DNA from: Anaerovirgula multivorans
GTDB lineage: Bacteria > Bacillota > Clostridia > Peptostreptococcales > Natronincolaceae
DNA: 64,000 bases
NCBI RefSeq assembly: GCF_900188145.1
Contig: NZ_FZOJ01000015.1
Coordinates: forward strand, 1 to 64,000
Reading direction: 5' to 3'
The notes below the pieces were generated by a model that was given only the letters and a program-made list of their open reading frames with translations, was not told the DNA's origin and did not search any database. Below are positions 1 through 8,390 of this stretch, one piece after another. The stretch's first letter is position 1; each line of letters begins with the position of its first letter. A program made the position numbers and the translations under genes.

Positions 1-309
1 GAAGAACGAGCATATCACCTTGCTAGTGTAGATACAGCTGAGGATTATGCTAGGGGAGTAAGATTACATTGGGGGATTGAAAGTACCCATTGGAGCCTAG
101 ATGTAACATTTAGAGAAGATGCCAATAAAACAAGGACAGGGAATGCTCCACAAAATCTTGCATTATTAAAAAGACTGACCCTGAATATGGTAAAAAAAGA
201 TGCAAAAAGGCATCCTAAAAAAAGTCTAAAGAGAAGAAGGTTTATAGCTTCTCTGCATGAGGACTACCTTGAGTATATATTTTCAATTAACTTCGGGAAG
301 CTACAATAG
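1..309 (+). CDS. ISAs1-family transposase, C-terminal part
   Basis: Frame +1 is open from the window edge to a TAG at 307-309, giving about 102 residues of a larger protein whose 5' part lies outside the window. The pattern HWGIES-HWSLDVTFREDANKTRTG followed by NAPQNLALLKR matches the C-terminal catalytic region of ISAs1/H-repeat DDE transposases, where the second E of HWGIE-HW..DV.F.ED is part of the active site. The downstream terminal inverted repeat was not identified, so whether the element is intact cannot be judged. Confidence 0.8.
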   Translation, partial: EERAYHLASVDTAEDYARGVRLHWGIESTHWSLDVTFREDANKTRTGNAPQNLALLKRLTLNMVKKDAKRHPKKSLKRRRFIASLHEDYLEYIFSINFGKLQ

Positions 310-553
310 ATTTTAATAAGATACTGGGTATATCCTTAGCCGGACTACCTGGTTAACACGAGTACAAAAGCACACTTAGGGAAATTCTCGGAATATTTAT
401 TACTAATTCTTACTACTACCGGGATACATTTCATGACAAACCAAGGCCTACCACAATACAAATGCTGCAATGGCATTTTTAAAAAATTCTCTTTTGAGGA
501 TTTTGGAATAAAATGTATTCATGCTTTTGCCGTGTCGCCAAGGCCTTTTCTTA
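310..553. other. intergenic, no gene recognised
   Basis: Between the transposase stop and the promoter of the HEPN gene I see no convincing gene. A short minus-strand open frame over 448-552 has a protein-like composition but no start outside the neighbouring gene and no ribosome site; it could be a decayed fragment. The IS terminus should lie here. Confidence 0.4.
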
Positions 554-583
554 TTGTATATAGGTTTTGCTAAATGATATAAT
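554..583 (+). promoter_or_regulatory. promoter of HEPN/MNT pair
   Basis: TTGTAT (554-559), 18-bp spacer, TATAAT (578-583). It is followed about 20 bp later by AAGGAG and the ATG at 621. Predicted from sequence only. Confidence 0.45.
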
Positions 584-620
584 ATAAACATAGAAGAAAT
601 AAGAGAAGGAGCAGGTATAT

Positions 621-1019
621 ATGTATAGCCGAAAAAAGGTAGAAGAAAAATTATCAAATTATAAAAAGGCACTTGATAGGCTAAAGGAAATATTACGGGT
701 TTCACCAGATCATTCTTATATATATGATGCAGCTATTCAAAGATTTGAGTTTACTTATGAATTAGCTTGGAAATTAATGAAGACTTTTTTAGGGTACAAA
801 GGGCTGACGGAGGTAAGAACACCTAGAGATACCTTTAAAGAAGCTTTCCAAGCGGGAATTATAGATAATGGTGAAGGTTGGATTCAAATGTTGACAGATA
901 GAAACATTACAAGTCATACCTATAATGAAGAAGATGCCCTAGAGATCTATACAAGAATAAAAGAAAAACATTATGGGTTCTTAGAAGAGCTTTTTAAAAC
1001 AATATCAAAGGAGATATAA
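621..1019 (+). CDS. HEPN-like, HI0074-family nucleotidyltransferase-partner protein
   Basis: 132 residues, mostly helical. It resembles the HI0074 (nucleotidyltransferase substrate-binding) family, which belongs to the HEPN group. The RNxxxH signature of HEPN RNases is present (R94, N95, H99). The gene sits 2 bp upstream of an MNT-domain nucleotidyltransferase, the standard layout of HEPN/MNT (HepT/MntA-like) toxin-antitoxin pairs, in which the HEPN protein is a toxin neutralised by nucleotidylation. ATG at 621 has AAGGAG about 9 nt upstream. Family membership is fairly sure; toxin activity is inferred from the motif and the pairing. Confidence 0.8.
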   Translation: MYSRKKVEEKLSNYKKALDRLKEILRVSPDHSYIYDAAIQRFEFTYELAWKLMKTFLGYKGLTEVRTPRDTFKEAFQAGIIDNGEGWIQMLTDRNITSHTYNEEDALEIYTRIKEKHYGFLEELFKTISKEI

Positions 1020-1021
1020 GT

Positions 1022-1321
1022 ATGATGTTTGGCATAAACAAAAAGATTCTTGATGAAATTGTTTATATCCTTTCTACGGATGAGAATATTGTAAACGCAT
1101 ATATTTTTGGGTCTAGAGCCAGAGGAGATTTTAAGGATTATTCAGATATAGATATAGCACTGTTTGTGGAAGACGGAAATAGAAGCAGCACTATTGCTGT
1201 AGATATTAATGAGATTAACTGTATTTATAAATTCGATATTGTAATGATAAAGGAAAGTACAACTAAAGAACTATTGGATAACATTAGGAGAGACGGGGTT
1301 AAAATATATCAGCGTTCATAA
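1022..1321 (+). CDS. MNT-domain nucleotidyltransferase (MntA-like antitoxin)
   Basis: 99 residues with the minimal nucleotidyltransferase core: GSRARG at 30-35, then the DxD pair D42/D44 in SDIDIALF, and a third acidic position in KFDIVMI (D72). These are the metal-binding carboxylates of the pol-beta superfamily. It starts 2 bp after the HEPN-like gene, so the two are probably translationally coupled. In known HEPN/MNT pairs this subunit adds AMP groups to the HEPN toxin; that function here is inferred. Confidence 0.82.
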   Translation: MMFGINKKILDEIVYILSTDENIVNAYIFGSRARGDFKDYSDIDIALFVEDGNRSSTIAVDINEINCIYKFDIVMIKESTTKELLDNIRRDGVKIYQRS

Positions 1322-1404
1322 ATTAGAATAGAATAACACCAGTCACTTAACTTATTTTAAACAATACTACTGCAGGTGAAGGTGTAGAGAAAAAAATCAT
1401 ATAG

Positions 1405-1441
1405 ATAGAGTCTACTCATGAGGAGTAGACTCTATTTTTTT
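1405..1441 (+). terminator. Rho-independent terminator
   Basis: Perfect 13-bp stem (1405-1417 with 1423-1435), 5-nt loop, then a run of seven T. It ends the HEPN/MNT transcript. The stop codon of the converging comK-like gene lies inside the 3' arm, so the hairpin may serve both directions. Confidence 0.85.
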
Positions 1442-2040
1442 GCAGGAAGTGTAAGGAGAGCTGCTAGCATGTTTCTTATGCTGGTTAATTCTCTCACCAA
1501 TGGCTCCATATCCCGCTTAGTAAGAGGGTAGAGGTACTCTACCCTGCTTTCTGACACATAGGCTTCTGATGGATGATTTTCCTCATAGTATTTAGCAGAG
1601 AGGAGTACTTGGTTGTAGCGTTTTTTCAAGGTGCCGGGTGTATTTAGACTGTAGATGGTCTGGCCGTTGTTTAGTTGGATTGCAGATTGAGAATAATCCA
1701 CCTTCTTCACTTGAAGGTAATTGATGTAGCCGATGGAGGAATCGTTTTTGATCTTAGGGACTCTAGTTTTTATGGGAAACAATAGTAATTCTTTATGTAT
1801 GGGTAAAGGGGTATAGTATTTACAGTTTAGAAGGCTCTGTTGCTTTCGACGAAGCAGCCTTAAGTGTAGGGCATAGTAACTGCACAGAGCTTTTAGGGCA
1901 GCATCTATGGAGTGTGGGTAAAGGATCTCTTGACCACTTGTCAACAGTAACTTTGTGGCATTACCTAAGTCCTTTTCATAAAATGGAATTAAAGCAGCTA
2001 GCTGTTGTTTATCATCTAATATTTTTTCGATGGATTTCAA
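1432..2040 (-). CDS. ComK-family competence transcription factor
   Basis: About 202 residues. The central block, LLFP then ...GYINYLQVKKVDYSQSAI, NNGQT, and a conserved ..YNQVLLSAKYY region, parallels Bacillus ComK (FLFP ... WISHVHVKEF ... FSNGKTMELP ... YRTAWLRTKF), so I assign it to the ComK family, a DNA-binding activator of DNA uptake genes. The TTG at 2049 directly abuts AGGAG (no spacer); the in-frame TTG at 2040 lies 9 nt from it and is the better start. The N-terminus is longer and unlike B. subtilis ComK. No competence machinery is in the window. Its promoter carries a LexA box (see 2180-2193). Confidence 0.72.
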   Translation of the reverse strand: MKSIEKILDDKQQLAALIPFYEKDLGNATKLLLTSGQEILYPHSIDAALKALCSYYALHLRLLRRKQQSLLNCKYYTPLPIHKELLLFPIKTRVPKIKNDSSIGYINYLQVKKVDYSQSAIQLNNGQTIYSLNTPGTLKKRYNQVLLSAKYYEENHPSEAYVSESRVEYLYPLTKRDMEPLVRELTSIRNMLAALLTLPAKK

Positions 2041-2165
2041 ATATATCAACTCCTGTTTTTTTCTTCTGTAGCAGTGAAAAATTTTCCCCTTCGGTGTAGT
2101 GTTTGGAATAAATTTGGCTACAATTTAGTGGAATAAAAACTCCTTCCGAATCAAGGGCTCCTTTT

Positions 2166-2174
2166 ATTATAGCA
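2166..2174 (-). promoter_or_regulatory. extended -10 of comK-like gene
   Basis: On the minus strand the sequence reads TGC-TATAAT, an extended -10 box (TATAAT is 2171-2166). The -35 position (about 2189-2194) is poor and is occupied by the LexA box. The untranslated leader would be about 120 nt. Confidence 0.5.
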
Positions 2175-2179
2175 CAAAT

Positions 2180-2193
2180 AGAACGTATGTTCT
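2180..2193 (-). promoter_or_regulatory. LexA (SOS) box
   Basis: AGAACATACGTTCT on the minus strand. The core GAAC-ATAC-GTTC fits the Gram-positive LexA/DinR consensus CGAACRNRYGTTYG at all central positions. It covers the -35 area of the comK-like promoter, where bound LexA would block RNA polymerase. The core GAACATACGTT is the same as in the box at 33719-33732. Confidence 0.7.
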
Positions 2194-2227
2194 ACATAAA
2201 ATGTAAAAATTTTCTAATGCCTTAAAT

Positions 2228-2312
2228 GGAAAATTTAATACTAAAGTGAAATTTTAAATTCTATTTGCAAGAGTAAATTCCATGATACTAGAATTTACCT
2301 CTGCACCTTTTA
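2228..2312. repeat. interspersed hairpin repeat, copy 1
   Basis: About 85 bp shared, in opposite orientation, with 33580-33668. The centre is a stem-loop in which GCAAGAGTAAATTC (2267-2280) pairs imperfectly with GAATTTACCTCTGC (2291-2304). Loop bases differ between the copies while the stem is kept. Flanking A/T-rich sequence is also similar. It lies in the gap upstream of the comK-like promoter. Confidence 0.6.
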
Positions 2313-2354
2313 TTAAATGTCCTGTTTGGTCTTGCACTTTTGCTTATTTAGTCG

Positions 2355-2435
2355 GAGATCAAGCACTATATCCTCGAAGTAACTTGGGCTACAATCCAAT
2401 AGGAGGCACAGCTATTTTGAATTAAGTCTCATTTT
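2355..2435 (-). repeat. RNA-like repeat element, copy C
   Basis: On the minus strand this begins AAAATGAGACTTAATT and ends AGTGCTTGATCTC, with GATTGTAG and AAGTTACTTCGAGGAT between. The same blocks in the same order occur at 44912-45154 and 51839-51954. This copy diverges after GATCTC and lacks the terminal AATACACCGAAG block, so it may be truncated. It points toward the comK-like gene. See the findings for the family. Confidence 0.6.
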
Positions 2436-2589
2436 ATTTAAAGGAGTTAAAAGGTATATAATGGTGTAGGTGGAATGCAGACTTTACTCTAAGAGATAGC
2501 GGTGTTATACTATATATGTTAATATTGTGTTAACTATATTCTATGAGGAGCAGTTCTAAGACTCTGGATATATATAAGGAGTAGATGTT

Positions 2590-3051
2590 ATGACGAAGGA
2601 AGAAGGCACTAGAGATGGTGTAAAATCTATGATAAAGAGCTTGGAGGTATCTCTTCAGCAAATAGAAGAAACGGAAAGACTGCAGTGGGAGCTGAGAAAG
2701 GCCTATAAGGTTCCTTATCCAGTACCCTTTAAATACAACCTAGCAGCTACAGTAATGCTATATATCCTTTTTAAGCAGGGGATGCCCTATGGAGGATGGA
2801 TATTATTGGCTTGGCTGGGATGGCAGATTTGTATCAACGGTATTTATTTTATGTTTCAATTGTATAAAAAGATGCCACAAATAGCACAATGGAAAGATAA
2901 GGTAAATACAAACCTTGAACAACTGGAGACAAACTGTATTGTGCCGCAAAAATACTGGTATTCTAGTGCTATACAACATTTTGTTAAGTATGTAGAGTCG
3001 GGAAAAGCAAAAACCATAGAGGAATGCATAGAGATTTTTGAAGAAGACTAG
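2590..3051 (+). CDS. small membrane protein of unknown function
   Basis: 153 residues. A charged N-terminal helix (1-45) is followed by two hydrophobic segments (about 50-65 and 70-90) with a proline/glycine break, then a charged C-terminal half. I do not recognise the family. ATG at 2590 follows AAGGAG. It is 25 bp upstream of the VTC-domain gene and 0.8 kb upstream of the DUF4956 gene in one direction, so it is probably the first gene of that operon and may be part of the same membrane assembly. Confidence 0.7.
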   Translation: MTKEEGTRDGVKSMIKSLEVSLQQIEETERLQWELRKAYKVPYPVPFKYNLAATVMLYILFKQGMPYGGWILLAWLGWQICINGIYFMFQLYKKMPQIAQWKDKVNTNLEQLETNCIVPQKYWYSSAIQHFVKYVESGKAKTIEECIEIFEED

Positions 3052-3076
3052 AGACTTTTAGAAGGGAGGGCCTATT

Positions 3077-3817
3077 TTGGAAAAAGAAGTATTTAACCGA
3101 TATGAGCTAAAATATTTGATTACCTATGATACCTATACAGAGCTACTAAAGACCTTAAGGCCTCACCTTTCTATAGATGCTAATGGAGACCAAGAGGGCT
3201 ATTATACAGTATCCAATATCTATTATGATACAGAGGATCATCTTTTTCATCAGGAGAAAATGTTAGGACAGTCCTTTAGACAAAAGCTTAGAATGAGGAC
3301 TTACAACAGGACTTCCTTGAATGATTGGGCATTTTTAGAAATCAAACAAAAACACAATAAGGTTGTAAATAAGCGCAGAACCTTGATGAAATTGAAGGAT
3401 GCCTATGGGTTCTTAGCCCAAAAGGTGCCTGTGGGAAGCTCTTTTCCCTTTGAGGTTTCCAACCATCAAATATTGAAGGAAATAGATTTTATAAAGAATT
3501 TTTATAGAGTGATACCAAAAGTAGTGTTGTGCTATGAACGTCAGGCCTTTCAAGCCATTGAAGATAGCAGTATTCGGATCACCTTTGATAAAAACCTGAG
3601 AAAGCGGGAATACAACTTCCGTTTGGAGAATGGCAGCGATGGGGAGCTATATGTGGATCCTAACATCTTTGTTTTAGAGGTAAAGCTGCAGGGTAGAATG
3701 CCTTTATGGCTGGCTAGGACACTCAGCGAGTTCCGATGTGCTATGCAAAGCTTCTCCAAATATTCCAATAGCTATGAGGGTACTGAAGTGGTACTTAGAG
3801 AGAAGAATATCATATAG
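3077..3817 (+). CDS. VTC-domain protein (polyphosphate polymerase-like)
   Basis: 246 residues from a TTG start with GGGAGG 6-7 nt upstream. It has the VTC/triphosphate-tunnel layout: RYELKYLI near the N-terminus, the basic strand RQKLRMRTYNR, an acidic/basic strand FLEIKQKHNKVVNKRR, and later basic and acidic strands (RITFDKNLRKR, VLEVKLQG). In yeast Vtc4 this tunnel makes polyphosphate from ATP. Bacterial homologues are commonly next to DUF4956 membrane proteins, as here. Polyphosphate synthesis is inferred, not shown. Confidence 0.85.
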   Translation: MEKEVFNRYELKYLITYDTYTELLKTLRPHLSIDANGDQEGYYTVSNIYYDTEDHLFHQEKMLGQSFRQKLRMRTYNRTSLNDWAFLEIKQKHNKVVNKRRTLMKLKDAYGFLAQKVPVGSSFPFEVSNHQILKEIDFIKNFYRVIPKVVLCYERQAFQAIEDSSIRITFDKNLRKREYNFRLENGSDGELYVDPNIFVLEVKLQGRMPLWLARTLSEFRCAMQSFSKYSNSYEGTEVVLREKNII

Positions 3818-3829
3818 GGGGTTGCAGTA

Positions 3830-4525
3830 GTGATACAGAGTATTAATGACATATTTATGTTTAACGAAATAGGAACCATAACAACCATGAGGGAAGTAAT
3901 TATCACTATCTTTATTAGCTTCATTCTAAGTGTGATGATTTCCTATACCTATATAAAAACCTACAAGGGGAAATTTTACTCCCAAACCTTTGCCCATACT
4001 TTGATTATCGTAGGAGTGGTCATTGCCATCGTCATTGTAGCCATCGGCAGCAACATTGCTAGGGCCTTCAGTTTAGCAGGAGCTTTGTCTATCATCCGTT
4101 TTAGAAGTACCATTGGGGATCCAAGGGATATCGCCTTTATCTTCTTTGTGTTAGGAGCAGGGTTAGCCTCTGGAGCAGGATTGTTTTTACCGGCATTTGT
4201 CTTTGTAATCCTTTTATGTGGATTGATTTTTCTTTTACATTACATGGACTTTGGAGCGAGGGATGGAAAACAAAAGATTCTTAAGATTATGGTACCAGAA
4301 AATCTAAACTTTGAAGGATTATTTGATGACATATTAGAGGAGCACCTAGAGGAGTATTCCTTAATGAGCATTAGAACCACCAGTTTAGGGACCATGTTTG
4401 AGCTGGTGTATTCCATTCGTAGTAAAGGAATTAACGAGGAAAAGAACCTCATGGATGAAATCCGTTCTAGAAACGGTAATTTAAATGTTACAGTATTACT
4501 AGATGAACAACTGATGAATAACTAA
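3830..4525 (+). CDS. DUF4956 family membrane protein
   Basis: 231 residues from a GTG at 3830 with AGGGGG upstream, 12 bp after the VTC gene. There are three or four membrane segments (about 22-40, 60-80, 95-140), with SLAGALSIIRFRSTIGDPRDIAFIFF-type sequence between them typical of DUF4956, and a soluble C-terminal domain of about 80 residues. DUF4956 proteins often travel with VTC-domain proteins; a role as membrane partner or channel is inference. Confidence 0.83.
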   Translation: MIQSINDIFMFNEIGTITTMREVIITIFISFILSVMISYTYIKTYKGKFYSQTFAHTLIIVGVVIAIVIVAIGSNIARAFSLAGALSIIRFRSTIGDPRDIAFIFFVLGAGLASGAGLFLPAFVFVILLCGLIFLLHYMDFGARDGKQKILKIMVPENLNFEGLFDDILEEHLEEYSLMSIRTTSLGTMFELVYSIRSKGINEEKNLMDEIRSRNGNLNVTVLLDEQLMNN

Positions 4526-4559
4526 AAAAAGATAAAAGAACGTTTTGTTTGACATAAAA

Positions 4560-4594
4560 AATCTTCTAAGAAGTAATTCTAGGAGGTTTTTTTA
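4560..4594 (+). terminator. terminator after DUF4956 gene
   Basis: About 12-bp stem with a bulged A and G-T pairs (ATCTTCTAAGAA with TTCTAGGAGGTT), followed by seven T. Confidence 0.65.
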
Positions 4595-4756
4595 TTGCAG
4601 GAAAAGTGACAAGGGGATATTTAGTTATAGGAACAAACATCTATATAGATAGGAATTGTTAGATAGCTATCTACACGACTGTAATCTGGCATTTGTATGA
4701 AATTTATGCTACAGTAAAAACTAAGAGAAGTTTGTTAGAGGAAATGAGGTAGAGCT

Positions 4757-7700
4757 ATGTTCCAGATAGATGAAGCGTTAATTGAAGACATTGTCAGTGA
4801 TTCTAAAACCTATTACAAGGGAAAGGATTATTATAAGAAGAATAGAGTGGTGGAGCTGCTGTTTCATCCGAAAGATCATCATTTTCAAGGAAAAGTGAAG
4901 GGGAGCTACCTTTATCAGGTAGAGGCAAGCTTTGATTCCCATGGGAAATTTCTAGAAGCCAGCTGTACCTGTCCTGCTTATGACAGTTTTTGGGGCTATT
5001 GCAAACATATTGTGGCAGTTCTTTTAACGATTAAAGAGAAGAACGAAAAGGGAAGATTTCAAAGAAGAATTCCTCAGTCACAGGCACAAGAGATTTTAGA
5101 ATATTTTAGAAATCTTCAGCAGGAGGATAAAACCCCTGTTCAGCTAGAGGTTACCTATGAGGTACAGAGGGATTATGATAATAAAGGGTGCCTAGCTTCT
5201 TATCTAAGCCTGAGAATAGGAAGTGATCGGCTTTATGTTGTGAAAAATTTAAAGGAGTTTATGGCAAAGTTCCATGAAAATGAGGAAATATATTTTGGTA
5301 AGAAGTTCACCTTTGATCCCATGCTCCATAAATTTCATGAGGAGGATGAAAAAATCATAGATTTAATCCAAGAAATCTATCAGCATGATACATTCACCCA
5401 TAGCAATTATTATGGAAGCTCCTCCAGTAGGTTGTTTCATGGGAAACAGGTGGCATTGAGCTCCAAAACATTAAAGAGGTTTTTTCATATAGCCAAGGAA
5501 GGAAATTTCTTTCTGCGGGGTGGTATCAAAGCTGATATTTTAGGACGTAAACACCCTACCTTATGGATTTATGAAGGAAATCTTCCCATTTCCTTTGAAC
5601 TGGATCAATCAGGGGAGACCATGGTGTTAAATGTTAAAGAGAAGGGAGTATTGTTACCATTAGTTCCAGAATGGGATTACTTTTTAACTAAGCAGGGGGT
5701 TTGTCGGGTTTTTGAGGACCAAAAAAAGAAGTTAATGCCATTCTTTTCCTTATTGGGTAAAGGTCAAAATATATCATTAAGGGTATCAAAAGAGGAGGAG
5801 GAGAGTTTTCTTTCGGAGGTTTATCCTATCATGGAGGAAATTGCTCCAGTAAAAATAGGGGAAAGACTAGAAAAATCCCTCTACAAGCCACCTTTTCAAG
5901 GAGAAGTCTATTTTGATAAAAAGGATAACGAAATAAAGGCAAGACTCCAATGGATTTATGGAGATATGATAGTAAACCCCTTCTCAGCTAATCCAAAAGA
6001 AGATGAGAAACGACGAATTTTAATGAGGAATTTTAAAAAGGAAAAGCAAGTCATTGATTTTTTTGAGGAGAATGAATTTAAGGTAAGGAATGAAGAGATC
6101 TATTTAGAGGAAGAGGGAAAAATCTTTGAAATGCTGCAAAAGGGCTTTCAAGAGCTGCAGCAGGTTTCTGACGTCTACTATTCCGAAGATTTTAAGGCGA
6201 TGGAAATCAAAAAAACCTCCAGCATCAAGGGTGGTATTCGTCTAAACACTGAGGAGGATTTACTAGAGTTTCATTTTGGCATAGAAGGTATAGAGGATAA
6301 GGAACTTAGAGATATACTAAAATCTTTGAAGGAAAAGAAAAAGTATTATAGGTTAAAGGAGGGATCCTTTCTTCCCCTAGAAGAGGAGGCTTTATCAGGG
6401 ATAGAGGTGCTGATGCAGCAGTTGGATATAACGGAAAAGGATATCCAGGAAAAGATCATAAAAATTCCTAAGTTTAGAGGTCTTTATGTGGAAGAGCTTC
6501 TAAAGGATAATGGCTTAGATTTTATAAAGAGAAATAGAAGCTTTAAAAAATTTGTTGAGGATGTTAAGGAATTTGAAGAAGTAGAGTATGAGGTGCCTCA
6601 ACAGCTGCAGGGAATATTAAGAAATTATCAGCATCAGGGATTCCGCTGGCTAAAGATATTGAGCCATTATGGTCTCGGAGGAATTTTAGCGGATGATATG
6701 GGATTAGGAAAGACTTTGCAAATACTAAGCTATCTTTCATCTCAAAAGGAAGAGAAGGGTAAAGAGACTGCGTTAATCGTGGCGCCCACCTCTTTGGTCT
6801 ATAACTGGTTGGGGGAGATAGAGAAATTTACACCAGAGCTTTCAGCCATTGCAGTAGCAGGGAACAAAAGAGAAAGGGAAGAGATATTAAAAAATCTTCA
6901 TGATTATGACATTGTAGTGACCTCCTATCCCTTGCTTCGAAGAGATATAGAACTGTATGAAGACTACAGTTTTCGGTATTGTATTATAGATGAAGCCCAA
7001 CACATTAAAAATCCTTCTTCCCAAAATGCAAAGTCTGTAAAGGATATTAAAGCAACCCATCGATTCGCATTAACGGGAACCCCCATTGAGAATGCGCTAA
7101 TTGAGTTGTGGTCTATCTTTGATTTTGTGATGCCGGGATATTTATCCTCACAGCATAAGTTTAAAAAACATTTTGAAGTTCCTATAATTAAGGATAAGGA
7201 TGAGAAAGCTTTAAGGGATTTAGGAAAATTGCTAAAACCTTTTGTACTAAGAAGGCTAAAAAAGGATGTGTTGCAGGAACTGCCGGAGAAAACTGAAAGC
7301 AAGATGGTGGCGGAACTAACAGCGGAGCAGAAGAAGGTGTAATTGGCTTATTTAAAGGAAATTAAGGGAGAAATTGAAGAAGAAATTCGTGAGAAGGGCT
7401 TTGAAAAAAGTCAAATCAAAATTTTAGCAGGATTAATGCGATTAAGACAAATTTGTTGTCATCCTTCTTTATTTATAGAGAATTATGAAGGCAATAGCGG
7501 AAAGATGGAGCTTCTGGAGGAAGTAATGGCCACTTCCTTAGAAAGCGGGCATCGAATCCTGTTGTTTTCTCAGTTTACCAGCATGCTAAAGATTATTGAA
7601 GAGAGATTAAAGCTAGCTGATATTGATTATTACTATTTAGATGGAAGTACCCCTATGAAGGAAAGAGGAGAAATGGTGCAGACCTTCAACGAAGGAAAAG

Positions 7701-8011
7701 GCAGGGTGTTTCTTATCTCCCTAAAGGCGGGGGGAACAGGATTAAACTTAACTGGAGCCGATACAGTGATTCACTTTGATCCATGGTGGAATCCTGCAGT
7801 GGAGGAGCAAGCCACAGATCGAGCCTATCGTATTGGGCAAAAAAACAAGGTGCAGGTGATGAAGTTTATTACCAAAGGAACTATCGAGGAAAAAATATTT
7901 AAGCTGCAGGAAAAGAAAAAAGAAATGATCCAAGCCGTCATACAACCAGGAGAGACGATGCTATCCAAGATCAGCTCTGAGGAGCTGATGGAGGTATTGA
8001 GGAGCTTTTAG
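4757..8011 (+). pseudogene. SNF2-family helicase with SWIM zinc finger, interrupted by in-frame TAA
   Basis: Two open frames in one reading frame (861 and 222 residues) form a bacterial SNF2 helicase of about 1084 residues. In order: SWIM zinc finger (C70, C72, C82, H84), a long SNF2-associated region, Walker A in ADDMGLGKT (about residue 645), DEAQH, then the C-terminal helicase half with AGGTGLNLT and DRAYRIGQ. The TAA at 7340-7342 falls where relatives have tyrosine (EQKKV-Y-LAYL), so one base change from TAT/TAC explains it. The stop is followed at once by TTG (7343), which could allow some reinitiation, but that product lacks the ATPase half. A sequencing error cannot be excluded. Confidence 0.85.
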
Positions 8012-8060
8012 AAGATAGAAGAAAAGATTTTTTCCCTATCTTTTAACGTTAATTTAAGGG

Positions 8061-8141
8061 TTACTTACCAGCAATAACACTAACAATCCGAAAGGAAAAA
8101 TAAATAATAGTTATAGCAGAAATCAAAAGAAACTTTTTCAT
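8061..8141 (-). CDS. 26-residue hydrophobic peptide
   Basis: A minus-strand ATG at 8141 has AGGAGG 8 nt upstream (8150-8155) and a TATAAT-like -10 about 30 nt further up (8178-8183). The peptide starts MKKFLL and is one membrane-spanning helix of about 20 residues ending in ..VIAGK. It is encoded opposite its neighbours in the SNF2-symporter gap. I do not recognise it; it could be a small membrane regulator or a type I toxin-like peptide. Confidence 0.5.
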   Translation of the reverse strand: MKKFLLISAITIIYFSFRIVSVIAGK

Positions 8142-8390
8142 AGGGCTAACCTCCTGTTGTTTTTCCTGATAATACTATTATAATGTAAAGGCCGTTGTAA
8201 GGGAGAATTTTTCTTTAAAAAAAATTTATTCTTTCATAACGCCAATTATGACTTCTATATAAAATTACCGGAAATCTATGGCCCTAAGAAGGATTTTTTT
8301 GTTGGAAAGATAATATATAGTAAGGAGACAAGAAAATATAGTTTGCTTTGCTGAACGAATAAATATCTTTAAGAATGGGAGAAGATACTG
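8142..8390. other. intergenic between small peptide and symporter
   Basis: A/T-rich, with the probable minus-strand promoter of the 26-residue peptide near 8178-8183. No clear plus-strand promoter for the symporter was found; GGGAGA lies 8 nt before its ATG. Confidence 0.4.

Noticed and set aside
448-705. Minus-strand open frame of 85 codons
   Set aside because: Most of it overlaps the HEPN gene in antisense and it has no ribosome site. Only the part outside (448-552) is protein-like, possibly a decayed fragment.
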